Shown: positions 7,282 through 16,598 of the stretch, in pieces
How the letters are laid out: each line of letters starts with the position of its first letter
Position numbering within the stretch: the first letter of the stretch is position 1
Origin: an uncultured Lachnospiraceae bacterium
GTDB taxonomy: Bacteria; Bacillota; Clostridia; Lachnospirales; Lachnospiraceae
DNA length: 64,000 bases
Reading direction: 5' to 3'
NCBI GenBank assembly: GCA_947243855.1
Contig: CAMXIK010000017.1
Location: 21,143 to 85,142, forward strand
The notes under the pieces: model-generated
Databases searched by the model: none
What the model saw: only the letters and a program-made list of their open reading frames with translations
Told to the model about the DNA's origin: nothing
Translations under genes and position numbers: made by a program

Positions 7282-8622
7282 GTGAAAGAGAGTGATTTAA
7301 CGCAGGGGAACGCGGGAAGAAACCTGATTCGGTTTGCGCTTCCCTACCTTTTGGCCTGTTTCATGCAGACTTTTTACGGTATGGCGGATTTGTTTGTGGT
7401 TGGGCTGTACAATGAGGCGGAGACGACCACGGCGGTTGCCATCGGCAGTCAGGTGATGCACATGCTCACGGTGATTATCGTGGGATTTGCCATGGGAACT
7501 ACCGTACGGATCGGCAGGTATGTGGGCGCGAAGGATGAGCGGGCGGCGGGCAGGACCGTAGGCGCGTCGGTCGTCTTCTTTGCGGCTTTTGCGGCGGTTC
7601 TCACGGTGGCTCTGCTGCTTTGCACTAATATAATAACGGGTGTAATGCTTACTCCGGCGGAGGCGGTGGGGGAGACAAGGCTTTATCTGCTCATTTGTTT
7701 TGCGGGGGTACCTTTTATTACGGCTTACAATGTAATCAGCAGCATTTTCCGCGGAGCCGGGGATTCGAGAAGACCCATGTATTTTGTGGCGGTGGCCTGT
7801 GTGGTCAATATTGCGCTGGATTTTGTTTTGATCGGCGGGCTGGGGCTTGGAGCGGCGGGGGCCGCGCTTGGCACAGTTCTCGGGCAGGCTGTGAGCGTGC
7901 TGTTTTCGCTTTTTGTCATGCGGGGCCGGGATTTTGGCTTCCGGGTGACCAGACAGGATATCCGGGCGGACAGGGAGTCGTTTGCCCAAATTTGTAAGGT
8001 AGGGGCGCCCATTGCCTGTCAGGACGGGTTGATTCAGGTGGCGTTTATTGTAATTACGGTGATCGCCAACAGCAGGGGGCTGGTTGTCTCGGCAGCGGTT
8101 GGCATTGTGGAAAAGATCATCAGTTTTCTATTTTTGGTGCCCTCGGCGTTTCTCGCGGCGATTTCCGCCATTACCGCCCAGAATATGGGGGCGGACAAGC
8201 CGGAGCGGGCGCGGGCCTCTCTTGGTTATGGGCTGCTGATTACGGTCTGCTGGGGAGCCTTTTGCGCGATCTATAATCAGTTTTTGCCCGAAACCTTAGT
8301 GGGCCTGTTTACGAGGGACGATTTGGTGCTTGCGGCGGGCTGCGCTTATCTGCGGGCCTATGCCTTTGATACCCTGTTTGCCGCAGTGCATTTTTGTTTC
8401 AGCGGCTATTTCTGCGGGGATCAGAAAGCGGGAATTTCTTTCCTACATAATATCATAGCAATTGTTATGGTTCGGATTCCCGGCGCTTATTTGGCTGGCG
8501 TTTATTTTCCGGACAGCTTGTATCCCATGGGGTGGGCGGCGCCGCTTGGCTCCCTCTTATCCGCGCTGATCTGCGTCGGGTTTTATGCCTATTACAGACG
8601 GCGTTCGCGGGCGGCGTCATGA
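7282..8622 (+). CDS. MATE-family efflux transporter
   Basis: A 446-residue polytopic membrane protein with the twelve-helix MATE organisation in two related halves. The N-terminus (NLIRFALPYLLACFMQTFYG, about residues 12-31) and the phrase SSIFRGAGDSRRPMY (about 153-167) are typical of the NorM/DinF-like group in Clostridia. It probably exports cationic or aromatic compounds using Na+ or H+. Translation starts at a GTG at 7282, with GGAGG 5 bases upstream inside the end of the ZIP gene. It overlaps the convergent symporter gene by 6 bases. Confidence 0.88.
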   Translation: MKESDLTQGNAGRNLIRFALPYLLACFMQTFYGMADLFVVGLYNEAETTTAVAIGSQVMHMLTVIIVGFAMGTTVRIGRYVGAKDERAAGRTVGASVVFFAAFAAVLTVALLLCTNIITGVMLTPAEAVGETRLYLLICFAGVPFITAYNVISSIFRGAGDSRRPMYFVAVACVVNIALDFVLIGGLGLGAAGAALGTVLGQAVSVLFSLFVMRGRDFGFRVTRQDIRADRESFAQICKVGAPIACQDGLIQVAFIVITVIANSRGLVVSAAVGIVEKIISFLFLVPSAFLAAISAITAQNMGADKPERARASLGYGLLITVCWGAFCAIYNQFLPETLVGLFTRDDLVLAAGCAYLRAYAFDTLFAAVHFCFSGYFCGDQKAGISFLHNIIAIVMVRIPGAYLAGVYFPDSLYPMGWAAPLGSLLSALICVGFYAYYRRRSRAAS

Positions 8623-9921
8623 TTTGATCTGCCGCCGCAGAGCCCACAGCGCGAGGAGGTTTGGCAGCGCCATAAACCCGTTGATCAGGTCGGTGCATTC
8701 CCATACTAAGTGCATGGGGATGATGGCTCCCAGATAGATCATCAGGACATAAAAAAGCTTGTAGAGCGGGACGCTGCGGTTCCCGGCCAGATATTCCGCA
8801 GCCTTCTCCCCGAAGTAGGACCAGCCGATCAGGGTGGTGACGGCGAAGGCGCACAGGGAGATGGTGAGGAACGCGTCCCCCACATAGGGCAGATGGGAGA
8901 AAGCGGCGGCGGTCAGGTCTGTTTCCGCTATGCCGACGGCGGAAGCCGGGTCTCCGAGCATGTTGCAGACAATGACAAGGCCGGTGAGCAGGCACATAAC
9001 GACGGTGTCCCAGAAGACGGCGGTCATAGAGACGTAGGCCTGCGTTTTGGGATCTGTCGTGTTGGAGGCTGCTGCGGCGATGGCCGAGGTGCCGATTCCC
9101 GCTTCGTTGGTGAAAAGGCCTCTGGCAATGCCGTAACGCAGGGCCTGCTGCGCCCCTGCGCCGACGATGCCGCCAGCCAAGCTGGAAAAGGAGAGCGCGT
9201 CCTTTACAATCCAGACAATGGCCGTGATTAGCTGGTTCCGGTAAAGAACAAGCAGGATCAGACAGCCGAGAAGGTAGAGCAGGGTAATGGCGGGGACGGT
9301 GCGCTCGCAGAGACGGCCGATGCTTTTGATGCCGCCAAGGATTACAGCCCCGGTCACGATAGCTAGGACGATACCGATCAAGTGGGGGGAAAGCCCGAAA
9401 CTTTGGGCGGCCGCTCCGGACACAGAGTTGGCCTGTGTGGTACAGCCTACGCCGAAAGCGGCGGCCAGTGTACATAGAGCGTAACATCCGCCGAGTTTAT
9501 TATTATGTAAACCATTTTTTAGCACATACATAGGGCCGCCAGCATAAACGCCGTTCTCTGTTTTCTGGCGGTAGAGGAGGCTTAAATAACACTCGCTATA
9601 GGCGGTGGCCATGCCGAGAATTCCGGTGATCCAGCACCAGAAAATGGCGCCGGGGCCGCCGAGCGCGACTGCGGTGGATACGCCGATGATATTTCCCGTG
9701 CCAAGGGTAGCGGCCAGCGTGGTGGAAAGGGCCGAAAAGGGGGACAGGTTCTGCCCGTCTTCCTTTTGGGAAAACAGGGAGAGACGGATTGCACGGAAGA
9801 GATTTCTCTGGGGGAAACGCAGTTTACAGGTGAAATAAATATGGGTGCCCATCAGCAGCACAATCAGGGGAAGGCCCCATATGAGGTCGTTGATTTGTTC
9901 TAAGATCGCCATAGCCGACAC
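8617..9921 (-). CDS. Alanine/glycine:cation symporter (AGCS family)
   Basis: A sodium-coupled amino acid symporter of 434 residues with about ten to eleven membrane segments. Family signatures are TTLAATLGTGNIIGVSTAVALGG (around residues 67-89), the FTNEAGIGTSAIAAA motif (about 270-284) and the WSYFGEKA stretch. I keep the GTG start at 9921 because AAAGGA lies 10 bases upstream; an ATG three codons later is possible. It is transcribed alone, divergent from the hypothetical gene at 10056. It contains one copy of the TTATGTAAAC motif. Confidence 0.9.
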   Translation of the reverse strand: MSAMAILEQINDLIWGLPLIVLLMGTHIYFTCKLRFPQRNLFRAIRLSLFSQKEDGQNLSPFSALSTTLAATLGTGNIIGVSTAVALGGPGAIFWCWITGILGMATAYSECYLSLLYRQKTENGVYAGGPMYVLKNGLHNNKLGGCYALCTLAAAFGVGCTTQANSVSGAAAQSFGLSPHLIGIVLAIVTGAVILGGIKSIGRLCERTVPAITLLYLLGCLILLVLYRNQLITAIVWIVKDALSFSSLAGGIVGAGAQQALRYGIARGLFTNEAGIGTSAIAAAASNTTDPKTQAYVSMTAVFWDTVVMCLLTGLVIVCNMLGDPASAVGIAETDLTAAAFSHLPYVGDAFLTISLCAFAVTTLIGWSYFGEKAAEYLAGNRSVPLYKLFYVLMIYLGAIIPMHLVWECTDLINGFMALPNLLALWALRRQIKS

Positions 9922-10055
9922 CGAAGGTACGTCCTTTTGTTGTTAGCATATCCTATGTGAAAGAAGAGGAAAAAAGAACTGTCTTCGGCGTTTGGAGGGA
10001 AGAAAGAAACACAAGGCGCAAACGCGGAGAAGGAGAAAGGGAAGGAGAAGTGCGG

Positions 10056-10439
10056 ATGAAAGAAGAGGAGCGGGAGCGGGCTTACGAGTGGGCGAAAGCC
10101 CTCTGCCATTACGCGGGGGAGGACGAGGCGTTTCTGGAGCAGTTTTTCACGATGCTTACGGCCTCGGAAGGAGTGTCAAAGGAATTTTTATACTATTTGG
10201 AACACCAGAATTTTCTCTGTGAGTATCAGGTGGAAGGCTACAGCTTGATTGACATTATGGTATGGCAGATGGATCATTTTAAAGCCCAGCTTGACAGGGA
10301 CAGGACCCAGATGAAGAGCAACGGGGATAAGATGCTGTTGGAAGCGTTTCATACGATGCTGCTGATGGAACAGGAACCGCAATATTATGTAAACCTAATG
10401 CAGAGCGAAACCGGGACAGATTATCCGGATAAATACTGA
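10056..10439 (+). CDS. Hypothetical protein, 127 aa
   Basis: I do not recognise this family. The ATG at 10056 follows AAGGAGAA and opens an acidic, helical, soluble protein with no signal peptide. A longer in-frame reading from 9957 is low-complexity Glu/Arg/Lys and lacks a good site. Near the C-terminus is EPQYYVNLMQSETG. It sits 27 bases upstream of the nucleoid-associated protein gene and is probably co-transcribed with it, which suggests a linked role but no more. It carries a TTATGTAAAC motif at 10385. Confidence 0.6.
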   Translation: MKEEERERAYEWAKALCHYAGEDEAFLEQFFTMLTASEGVSKEFLYYLEHQNFLCEYQVEGYSLIDIMVWQMDHFKAQLDRDRTQMKSNGDKMLLEAFHTMLLMEQEPQYYVNLMQSETGTDYPDKY

Positions 10440-10466
10440 GCGGTGCCCGCGAAGAAGGAGGAACCA

Positions 10467-11489
10467 ATGATAAAAGAAGACATTAGAATCAAACAGGTAA
10501 TCGTACATATTTTAGACCCCACCATAGGGATGCCCGTGCTATCCGACACAGAGCTGGAATACGGCTCGGAGGTAGCCGAGTTTGTGCGGGAACACATTGC
10601 AAAAATCGGCGGCGGGGACGACGCGAGGGAGTGCCGGTTTTACGAGCGGGAGTCAGAGATTTATCAGATGCTCTCCGCTTACGAGGATGAGAATTTCATC
10701 GGGGTGAGTCAGGAGATCGCGGGACTGCTGTTTACGATTATGAGCGCTAATATTGACATTCCGCCGGCGGATCTGATGGTGGCGCGGTTTCGGGAGGGAG
10801 AGGAGGAGTATCTGGCCCTGCTGAAAATGAATTACAAGGCCCAGTACACCCACCGCACCATGCCCTTGGAGGGCGAGGGAAACAGCAACGAGCTGATCCG
10901 GCACAAGTCCATTCTGCCCTCCCAGAGCCAGCGGCTTACGGAGGCGGCGATTATCCGGCTCTCTGATCTGGCCCTGTGGGTGGTGGAGAAAAAGTATGAG
11001 GTGAACGGGGAGAAGACGGATTATTTTTCGTTCCTGTTTTTAAAGTGCAGCGCCCATCTCTCCCATAAATCGAAGCTGTCGATCGTGGGGCGCGCCGTGG
11101 AGAGCGTGCAGAAGGAAGGCTTTGCGGAGAGCGAGCGGCCCTTCCAGCAGATGCGGGCCAAGAGCATCATACAGGAGGAGATTGTGGAAAACGGCGGCTT
11201 CGGGGTGGAAGAGATCGCGGAGAAAATCTTTGACGGCGAGCCGGAATTAAAGACGGCCTTTCAGGATAAAATGGAAAAGTACAATATGGTGAAAGAAACC
11301 ATTATGCCCCAGAGCGAAACTACAACGCGGAAATACCAGAGCCAGCATCTTTATACGGATACCGGGATCGAGATCAAGATTCCCATGGAGCAGTACAAAA
11401 ATCCCGGCTGTGTGGAATTTATCACCAACCCGGACGGGACGGTCAGCGTTTTAATCAAGAATATTGAACATTTGGAAGCCAGAATTTGA
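10467..11489 (+). CDS. Nucleoid-associated protein (NdpA/YejK family)
   Basis: A 340-residue homologue of the 37-kDa nucleoid-associated protein. Family members are cytosolic and nucleoid-bound; their exact role is unclear. Recognisable parts are the N-terminal IKQVIVHILD, the central SDLALWVVEKKYEVNGEKTDYFSFLFLK region (about 165-192, given as a landmark) and a C-terminal GIEIKIPMEQYKNPG followed by a short beta-rich tail. The ATG at 10467 has an ideal AAGGAGG 6 bases upstream, and the longer reading from 10443 lacks one. It lies between two probably co-transcribed genes of unknown function. Confidence 0.82.
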   Translation: MIKEDIRIKQVIVHILDPTIGMPVLSDTELEYGSEVAEFVREHIAKIGGGDDARECRFYERESEIYQMLSAYEDENFIGVSQEIAGLLFTIMSANIDIPPADLMVARFREGEEEYLALLKMNYKAQYTHRTMPLEGEGNSNELIRHKSILPSQSQRLTEAAIIRLSDLALWVVEKKYEVNGEKTDYFSFLFLKCSAHLSHKSKLSIVGRAVESVQKEGFAESERPFQQMRAKSIIQEEIVENGGFGVEEIAEKIFDGEPELKTAFQDKMEKYNMVKETIMPQSETTTRKYQSQHLYTDTGIEIKIPMEQYKNPGCVEFITNPDGTVSVLIKNIEHLEARI

Positions 11490-11532
11490 GGCGTGCGGAT
11501 TTGCGGGCCTGTCGGTAACGGGAGGGTAACGT

Positions 11533-12687
11533 ATGGGAACCATTTTAGACTATCTGAAACAGTACGGCGATTACAGTTTGGAAGAAAAGCCTTTCAGCGA
11601 GGTGGACAGTCTGGTGGTCAGCCAGTTGTCTTATTTGAAATTTGACGGTATCGTGCCGGGGCCGGAGGAGGCAGGTGCAGGTGCGCCGGTAACGCTGTCT
11701 GAAATCGCCGCCCATGCCGACTACGATCATCTCTATGCGGATGAGCGCTACCGGAAAGACAATACGGCGCTCTTTCAGGCTGTTTTAAAGAGCAGACGCT
11801 TTGGGAAGATGCGATTGTGGAATTATGTAAACCAGATAGAACCGGAACAGGAATGCCAGTTTTCCGCCGTGGTATGCGGGCTTTCTGAGAAGCTTGTCTA
11901 TGTGGTGTATCGGGGAACCGATGAGAACATTGTGGGCTGGAAGGAGGACCTGAATCTGGCGTTCTCGGAACCGGTGCCGGGACAGAAGCGCAGCGTGCCG
12001 TATTTGGAGCAGGCGGCGAAGACGATACCAGGCCAGTTTTTGGTGGGCGGTCATTCCAAGGGCGGAAATTTTGCGGTTTATGCGGCTATGCACTGTGCCC
12101 CGCAGGTGAGGGAACGGATTGCCGTCATTTATGATCACGATAGCCCGGGATTTCGCCCGGAGGTGCGGGAGCAGGGCGCATGGCTGGAAATTGAAGGCCG
12201 CATCCGCAAGACAGTGCCGCGTTCCTCGCTGGTGGGGATGCTGCTCTATACGGACGGCGAATACCGTGTGGTGGAGAGTAAGACTGTCGGGCTGGCCCAG
12301 CATAATCCTTATACCTGGCTTGTGAAGGAAGATGATTTCCGCATTGTGGATGAGATCAGGCACGGCAGGAAATTTATGGATCAAACTCTCAATGAATGGA
12401 TTCTTTCACTGGATCAGGGGCAGATGCACACGTTTGTGGACACCCTGTACTGGGTGGTGCAGGCTTCAGAGACGGATAATCTCATCGATCTTTCGGCGCA
12501 TTGGTTCCAGAGTCTTCAAAAGATCGGCAGGGCCATAGGCGAGGTGGATGAAGAGACTGCCGACGTGGTCATGCAGATCATGCGCGCTCTATTTGAGACA
12601 GTTTCCCTGCACGCGAAGGAGCAGGCGCAGCTAGAGCGTCATGGGAAGCCTCACCGAAGAAAGCCTCACCGAAGTGAGAAAAAATAG
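11533..12687 (+). CDS. DUF2974 (Mbeg1-like) lipase-fold protein
   Basis: An alpha/beta-hydrolase-fold protein of 384 residues in the DUF2974/Mbeg1-like family. A nucleophile elbow is visible as GHSKG at about 173-177 (Ser175), preceded by a strand and the VYRGTDE region (about 125-131) common to class-3-lipase-like proteins. Possible acid and base residues follow (YDHDSPGF near 200-207), but the triad is not proven. No signal peptide, so it is probably cytosolic. The C-terminus is Arg/Lys/His-rich. Its substrate is unknown. The 3' end overlaps the convergent C26 gene by 22 bases. Confidence 0.78.
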   Translation: MGTILDYLKQYGDYSLEEKPFSEVDSLVVSQLSYLKFDGIVPGPEEAGAGAPVTLSEIAAHADYDHLYADERYRKDNTALFQAVLKSRRFGKMRLWNYVNQIEPEQECQFSAVVCGLSEKLVYVVYRGTDENIVGWKEDLNLAFSEPVPGQKRSVPYLEQAAKTIPGQFLVGGHSKGGNFAVYAAMHCAPQVRERIAVIYDHDSPGFRPEVREQGAWLEIEGRIRKTVPRSSLVGMLLYTDGEYRVVESKTVGLAQHNPYTWLVKEDDFRIVDEIRHGRKFMDQTLNEWILSLDQGQMHTFVDTLYWVVQASETDNLIDLSAHWFQSLQKIGRAIGEVDEETADVVMQIMRALFETVSLHAKEQAQLERHGKPHRRKPHRSEKK

Positions 12688-13304
12688 GAGAGGAGAGATT
12701 CGCCCGCGCCGTCGGGAAGCCGTTCCGGATGCCATTGTACCGCCAGAATGGGCAGCGAGCGGTGCACAAGCCCCTCGACCACGTTATCCCCGGCACGGCA
12801 GACAGGGGTAAGCCCTTCCCCGATGCGGTTTACGGCCTGATGATGGGCGGAGTTTACGACAGCGCTGTTTCCGTAGAGCTGGTAAAAGAAATCCCGCTGG
12901 CCCAGATCACAGCGGTAGACGGGATGGAACTGATCGTGACCGATCCATTTGTGGGAATCGGCGGTGTCGATGTGCTGCGTGACGTCGCCGCCGAAGTGGA
13001 CGTTAATAAGTTGAAGGCCCTTGCAGATGCCAAGCACGGGCTTTTTTTGTGCCACAAAACGGGAGAGAAGCTGGAACTGCAGGATGTCCAGTTCGGTGTC
13101 CACATTGTGGGAGCCGTGGTCTGTTTGGCCGAAAAAGGCGGGCGTAATGTCGCCGCCGCCGGGGAGAAGCAGATGGGTGGCCTGCTCTGCGTCTTCGGGG
13201 GTCAGCAGGGTGCGGTGGGGGATGCCCAGACGTTTCAGGACTTTTTCATAGTTTTGCGTATCTTCACTGCGGCCTGCGATGATCACAGAAGGAAGAGGGG
13301 ACAT
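12666..13304 (-). CDS. Class I glutamine amidotransferase-like, peptidase C26 family
   Basis: A 212-residue gamma-glutamyl-gamma-aminobutyrate hydrolase-like (PuuD-type) protein. The nucleophile is Cys94 in GICKGLQ, and the His/Glu pair is in WHPE at about 191-194. PGGGDITP near 48-55 is the expected oxyanion-side loop. Such enzymes cleave gamma-glutamyl bonds in polyamine or glutamine derivatives; the real substrate is unknown. The start at 13304 has AAGGAG 8 bases upstream. It is slightly shorter than the usual 235-250 residues, mostly near the N-terminus. It has no evident operon partner. Confidence 0.82.
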   Translation of the reverse strand: MSPLPSVIIAGRSEDTQNYEKVLKRLGIPHRTLLTPEDAEQATHLLLPGGGDITPAFFGQTDHGSHNVDTELDILQFQLLSRFVAQKKPVLGICKGLQLINVHFGGDVTQHIDTADSHKWIGHDQFHPVYRCDLGQRDFFYQLYGNSAVVNSAHHQAVNRIGEGLTPVCRAGDNVVEGLVHRSLPILAVQWHPERLPDGAGESLLSYFFSLR

Positions 13305-13411
13305 AGGGCTTGCTCCTTTTAGGATGGGGAAGCGTTACTATATCTTATGCAAAAGTCGGCGATCGGCCTGAATATTTTTAAAATCATCCGCTAAAAAAGT
13401 AAAAATAACGG

Positions 13412-13440
13412 TTGCTTTATACGGAAAAATCCCATATAAT
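13412..13440 (+). promoter_or_regulatory. Sigma-A promoter of the arabinan locus (GH43)
   Basis: TTGCTT (13412-13417), a 17-base spacer and a perfect TATAAT (13435-13440), about 70 bases before the GH43 start. It probably drives GH43, GH51 and the small DUF6171 gene. Confidence 0.65.
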
Positions 13441-13509
13441 TTTAGATACGAGTAAAATATTTTATAAAAACAAAAAGACTTCCTGATAGTGGTCGGAACG
13501 GAGGCAGTG

Positions 13510-14454
13510 ATGAGCGGACTATTGTATAACAAACCATGGATTTTACAGCGTGCAGATCCCTATGTGTACAGGCACACGGATGGCAGTTATTATTTTACGG
13601 CTTCCGTGCCGGCTTATGACGGCATTGTGCTTCGCAGGGCGGACACGCTTGCGGGACTTGCGGATGCTGAGGAGGTGGAGATCTGGCATAAGCATGAGAG
13701 CGGGATTATGAGCTGTCATATCTGGGCGCCGGAGCTTCATTACATGGACGGCGCGTGGTATCTCTATTATGCGGGCGGCGATAAGGACGACGTCTGGCAG
13801 ATCAGGCCCTATGTGTTAGAGTGCAAGGATGCGGACCCGATGACTGGCACATGGACGGAGAAGGGCAAGATGGGCAGGGCGGACGACGACGAATTTTCCT
13901 TCGAGGCTTTCTCGCTGGACGGCACCGTGTTTGAGAACAAGGGAAAATGGTATTATATCTGGGCGGAAAAGGTAGGCGTCGGAAAGCAGATTTCGAACCT
14001 TTACATAGGAGAATTGGAAACGCCTTACAAGTTAAAGACCGTGCAGGTGCTTTTGACCACGCCCGACTACGATTGGGAGCGGGTGGGCTTTTGGGTGAAT
14101 GAGGGCCCGGCTGTTCTGAAAAGAAATGGTAAAATCTTTATGACGTATTCCGCTTCGGAGACGGGCATCGCCTATTGTTTGGGAATGATGACGGCGGATG
14201 AAAATTCGGATCTGCTGGACCCCCTGTCATGGAAAAAGGAGCGTTATCCGGTGCTTGCCTCCGACGATTCTCTCGGTGTGTACGGGCCGGGACACAACAG
14301 CTTCACCGTGGACGAGGAAGGAAACGATATTCTGGTCTATCACGCGCGGACGGAGACGGAGATCGTGGGCGACCCGCTTTACAATCCGAACCGTCACGCT
14401 ATGTTGATGAAATTTGGCTGGGAGAACGGCAGGCCGGTGTTTCGGTTTGATTAG
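13510..14454 (+). CDS. Glycoside hydrolase family 43 (arabinosidase/xylosidase type)
   Basis: A five-bladed beta-propeller glycosidase of 314 residues. The catalytic-base Asp is in RADPYVY (about residue 16), LDGTVFE carries the middle Asp, and NEGPAVLK the general-acid Glu (about 197). With no signal peptide it acts inside the cell on imported oligosaccharides. I start at the ATG at 13510 because GGAGG lies 6 bases upstream; an in-frame GTG seven codons earlier is less likely. The GH51 arabinofuranosidase follows 54 bases later, which favours alpha-L-arabinofuranosidase over beta-xylosidase activity. Confidence 0.85.
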   Translation: MSGLLYNKPWILQRADPYVYRHTDGSYYFTASVPAYDGIVLRRADTLAGLADAEEVEIWHKHESGIMSCHIWAPELHYMDGAWYLYYAGGDKDDVWQIRPYVLECKDADPMTGTWTEKGKMGRADDDEFSFEAFSLDGTVFENKGKWYYIWAEKVGVGKQISNLYIGELETPYKLKTVQVLLTTPDYDWERVGFWVNEGPAVLKRNGKIFMTYSASETGIAYCLGMMTADENSDLLDPLSWKKERYPVLASDDSLGVYGPGHNSFTVDEEGNDILVYHARTETEIVGDPLYNPNRHAMLMKFGWENGRPVFRFD

Positions 14455-14508
14455 GACAGCGGTTTACATCATGCAAAACGGAATCTAAAAAGGAAGGAAA
14501 GAGGGAGT

Positions 14509-16020
14509 ATGGCAAAAATTTTCATTAACGAGAAGAACAAAAAGGGGCACATCAACCCGGAGATTTACGGACATTTTTCGGAGCATCTTGGCAGATGCAT
14601 TTACGAGGGGCTTTATGTGGGGGAGAACTCCGACATTCCGAATGTGAACGGCATGCGTAAGGACGTGGTGGATGCCCTGAAAGAGATGCAGATTCCGGTG
14701 CTTCGCTGGCCGGGCGGCTGTTTCGCGGACGAGTATCACTGGAGAGACGGTATAGGCCCCAAAGAGAGCCGCAAAAAGATGATCAACACGCATTGGGGCG
14801 GCGTGGTGGAGGATAACAGCTTCGGCACGCACGAGTTTTTTGAGCTTTGCGAACAGCTCGGCTGTAAGACCTATGTGAACGGAAACGTAGGAAGCGGCAC
14901 GGTACAGGAGATGAGCGAGTGGGTGGAGTACATGACCTTTGACGGCGTTTCCCCCATGGCGGATCTGCGGAAGAAAAATGGCCATGAGAAGCCGTGGAAG
15001 ATTGATTATTTTGGCGTGGGCAACGAAAACTGGGGCTGCGGCGGCAATATGACGCCGGAATATTACGCGAACCTTTACAGAAGATACCAGACCTATGTGC
15101 GGCATTATGACAATGCGGCGCCGATTAAAAAGGTTTGCGGCGGCCCTAATGTGGCCGACTATTTCTGGACGGAAGGGGTGCTTAAGACCTGCTTTCAACT
15201 GCCACAGCCCAATAATATCCCCAACGGTTACATGGACGGCTTATCGCTTCATTATTACGTACATCCGGGCGGGTGGGACAACAAAGGCAGCGCCACGGAA
15301 TTTGACGAGGCGGTCTGGTATCAGACCATGGCGAAAGCGCTCTATATGGAAGAATTGGTGGAGCGTCACGGCGCGATCATGGATCAGTACGATCCAGAGA
15401 AAAAGATCGGCATGATTGTGGACGAGTGGGGCTGCTGGTTTGACGTGGAGCCGGGCACCAATCCGGGCTTTTTGTATCAGCAGAATACCATGCGCGATGC
15501 TGTGGTGGCGGGCGTGACGCTCAATATCTTTAACAAACACTGCGACCGCGTGAAGATGGCCTGCATTGCCCAGATGGTCAATGTGCTGCAGTCCGTCATC
15601 CTGACAGAAGGGCCGAAGATGATTCTGACGCCTACTTACCATGTCTTCCATATGTATAAGCATCATCAGGATGCGGAGCTGGTGGAGAGCTGTATCGAGG
15701 GCAATAAGATGATCGGCACGAACAAAGACAATCAGGTGCCGCTCCTTGACGAGTCGGTCTCCGTTGACAAGGAAGGCTATCTGAATGTGACGCTGGCGAA
15801 TCTCTCTGCGGATGAGGCGGCGCCAGTAGAGCTTTGCTTTATGGAGCTTACCCCGAAGGAGATTACAGCGGCGGTGCTTCAAGGTGAGATGCACGCCCAC
15901 AACACCTTTGAGACTCCGGAAACAGTGAAGGAGGAGGCCTTTGACGCTTACGAAGCAAAGGACGGGAAGATCAGCTTTACCGCGCCGGCCGGCAGCGTGA
16001 TTAGCTTCCGAATCAGATAA
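14509..16020 (+). CDS. abfA: Alpha-N-arabinofuranosidase, GH51
   Basis: A cytosolic family-51 enzyme that removes L-arabinofuranose from arabinan or arabinoxylan oligosaccharides. It has the usual length (503 residues). The acid/base Glu173 lies in GNENWGCGG, and the nucleophile Glu306 in [28 protein letters not shown] (about 66-84) is the hallmark N-terminal stretch, and the last 100 residues form the expected beta-sandwich domain. The start at 14509 follows AAGGAAGG/GAGGGAG. It is in one run with GH43, and the ABC importer downstream supplies the substrate. Confidence 0.93.
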   Translation: MAKIFINEKNKKGHINPEIYGHFSEHLGRCIYEGLYVGENSDIPNVNGMRKDVVDALKEMQIPVLRWPGGCFADEYHWRDGIGPKESRKKMINTHWGGVVEDNSFGTHEFFELCEQLGCKTYVNGNVGSGTVQEMSEWVEYMTFDGVSPMADLRKKNGHEKPWKIDYFGVGNENWGCGGNMTPEYYANLYRRYQTYVRHYDNAAPIKKVCGGPNVADYFWTEGVLKTCFQLPQPNNIPNGYMDGLSLHYYVHPGGWDNKGSATEFDEAVWYQTMAKALYMEELVERHGAIMDQYDPEKKIGMIVDEWGCWFDVEPGTNPGFLYQQNTMRDAVVAGVTLNIFNKHCDRVKMACIAQMVNVLQSVILTEGPKMILTPTYHVFHMYKHHQDAELVESCIEGNKMIGTNKDNQVPLLDESVSVDKEGYLNVTLANLSADEAAPVELCFMELTPKEITAAVLQGEMHAHNTFETPETVKEEAFDAYEAKDGKISFTAPAGSVISFRIR

Positions 16021-16036
16021 AAAGAGGATACAGCGT

Positions 16037-16315
16037 ATGGAGAGAGAGCAGAAACGCATCTGCCGTAAATGTCTCACCAGAGACATGGATCAGGAAGCGT
16101 ATTTCAAAAATCTGCATGACTACATTGCCAATCTGGACGAGGATTTAAAGGTTGAGGAGCCGCTTTATGAAAAGCGGCTCTCTCTTTGCAAGGAATGCGA
16201 TCTGCTTCTGGACGGCATGTGCAGGGCTTGCGGATGCTTTGTGGAACTGCGGGCGGCGATGAAGAAAAACGGCTGTCCCTATGAGAAATGGGGCGCTTTT
16301 ACAGAAAATTTATAA
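16037..16315 (+). CDS. DUF6171-type zinc-ribbon-like small protein
   Basis: A 92-residue soluble protein with three cysteine clusters: CRKC near residue 9, CKEC near 52, and CRACGC near 62-67, then a last Cys in NGCPYEKW. It matches the DUF6171 family of Clostridia, often found as a small rider in unrelated operons. Metal binding is likely; the role is unknown. It begins 17 bases after GH51, so it is co-transcribed with the arabinofuranosidases. The start at 16037 has an AAGAGGA site. Confidence 0.7.
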   Translation: MEREQKRICRKCLTRDMDQEAYFKNLHDYIANLDEDLKVEEPLYEKRLSLCKECDLLLDGMCRACGCFVELRAAMKKNGCPYEKWGAFTENL

Positions 16316-16337
16316 ATGAACAAATTTATCTTACTTT

Positions 16338-16375
16338 AAATAATTCAAAAAAAGCTAAAATAATTCAAAAAGCTA
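16338..16375. repeat. Tandem repeat abutting the -35 of the sugar importer promoter
   Basis: AAATAATTCAAAAAAAGCTA (16338-16357) is followed at once by AAATAATTCAAAAAGCTA (16358-16375). The second copy ends on the base before the -35 TTGACG. A direct repeat in this position is a candidate activator-binding site. Confidence 0.6.
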
Positions 16376-16404
16376 TTGACGCACACCTGTCATTATTGTA
16401 CAAT
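16376..16404 (+). promoter_or_regulatory. Sigma-A promoter of the arabinan ABC importer
   Basis: TTGACG (16376-16381), a 17-base spacer and TACAAT (16399-16404). The leader then contains a run of 14 A (16424-16437). A second, weaker promoter may lie at 16516-16543 (TTGACA, 16 bases, TAAAGT). The palindrome CCTAAA-GTAT-TTTAGG (16536-16551) overlaps that -10 and looks operator-like. Confidence 0.7.
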
Positions 16405-16598
16405 ATGAACATAAGATAACCGCAAAAAAAAAAAAAATGTACAGGTTGCTTAATTTATGTTAAGCAAAGACATGAAATGTTCACATTTTTTTGACTTGGG
16501 ATCGCTGTTTTTACATTGACAAATCAGACAGAAATCCTAAAGTATTTTAGGAAATCACGCGGTTATCGAACAGCATATTCTTTAAAGGAGGAAAAAGA

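Noticed and set aside
8465..9487. Long minus-strand open frame (340 codons) over the MATE end and the symporter
   Set aside because: Arg/His/Pro-rich frame shadowing the symporter gene in another frame; no family match and no ribosome site.
15241..16086. Minus-strand open frame (281 codons) opposite GH51
   Set aside because: Shadow of the GH51 coding sequence.
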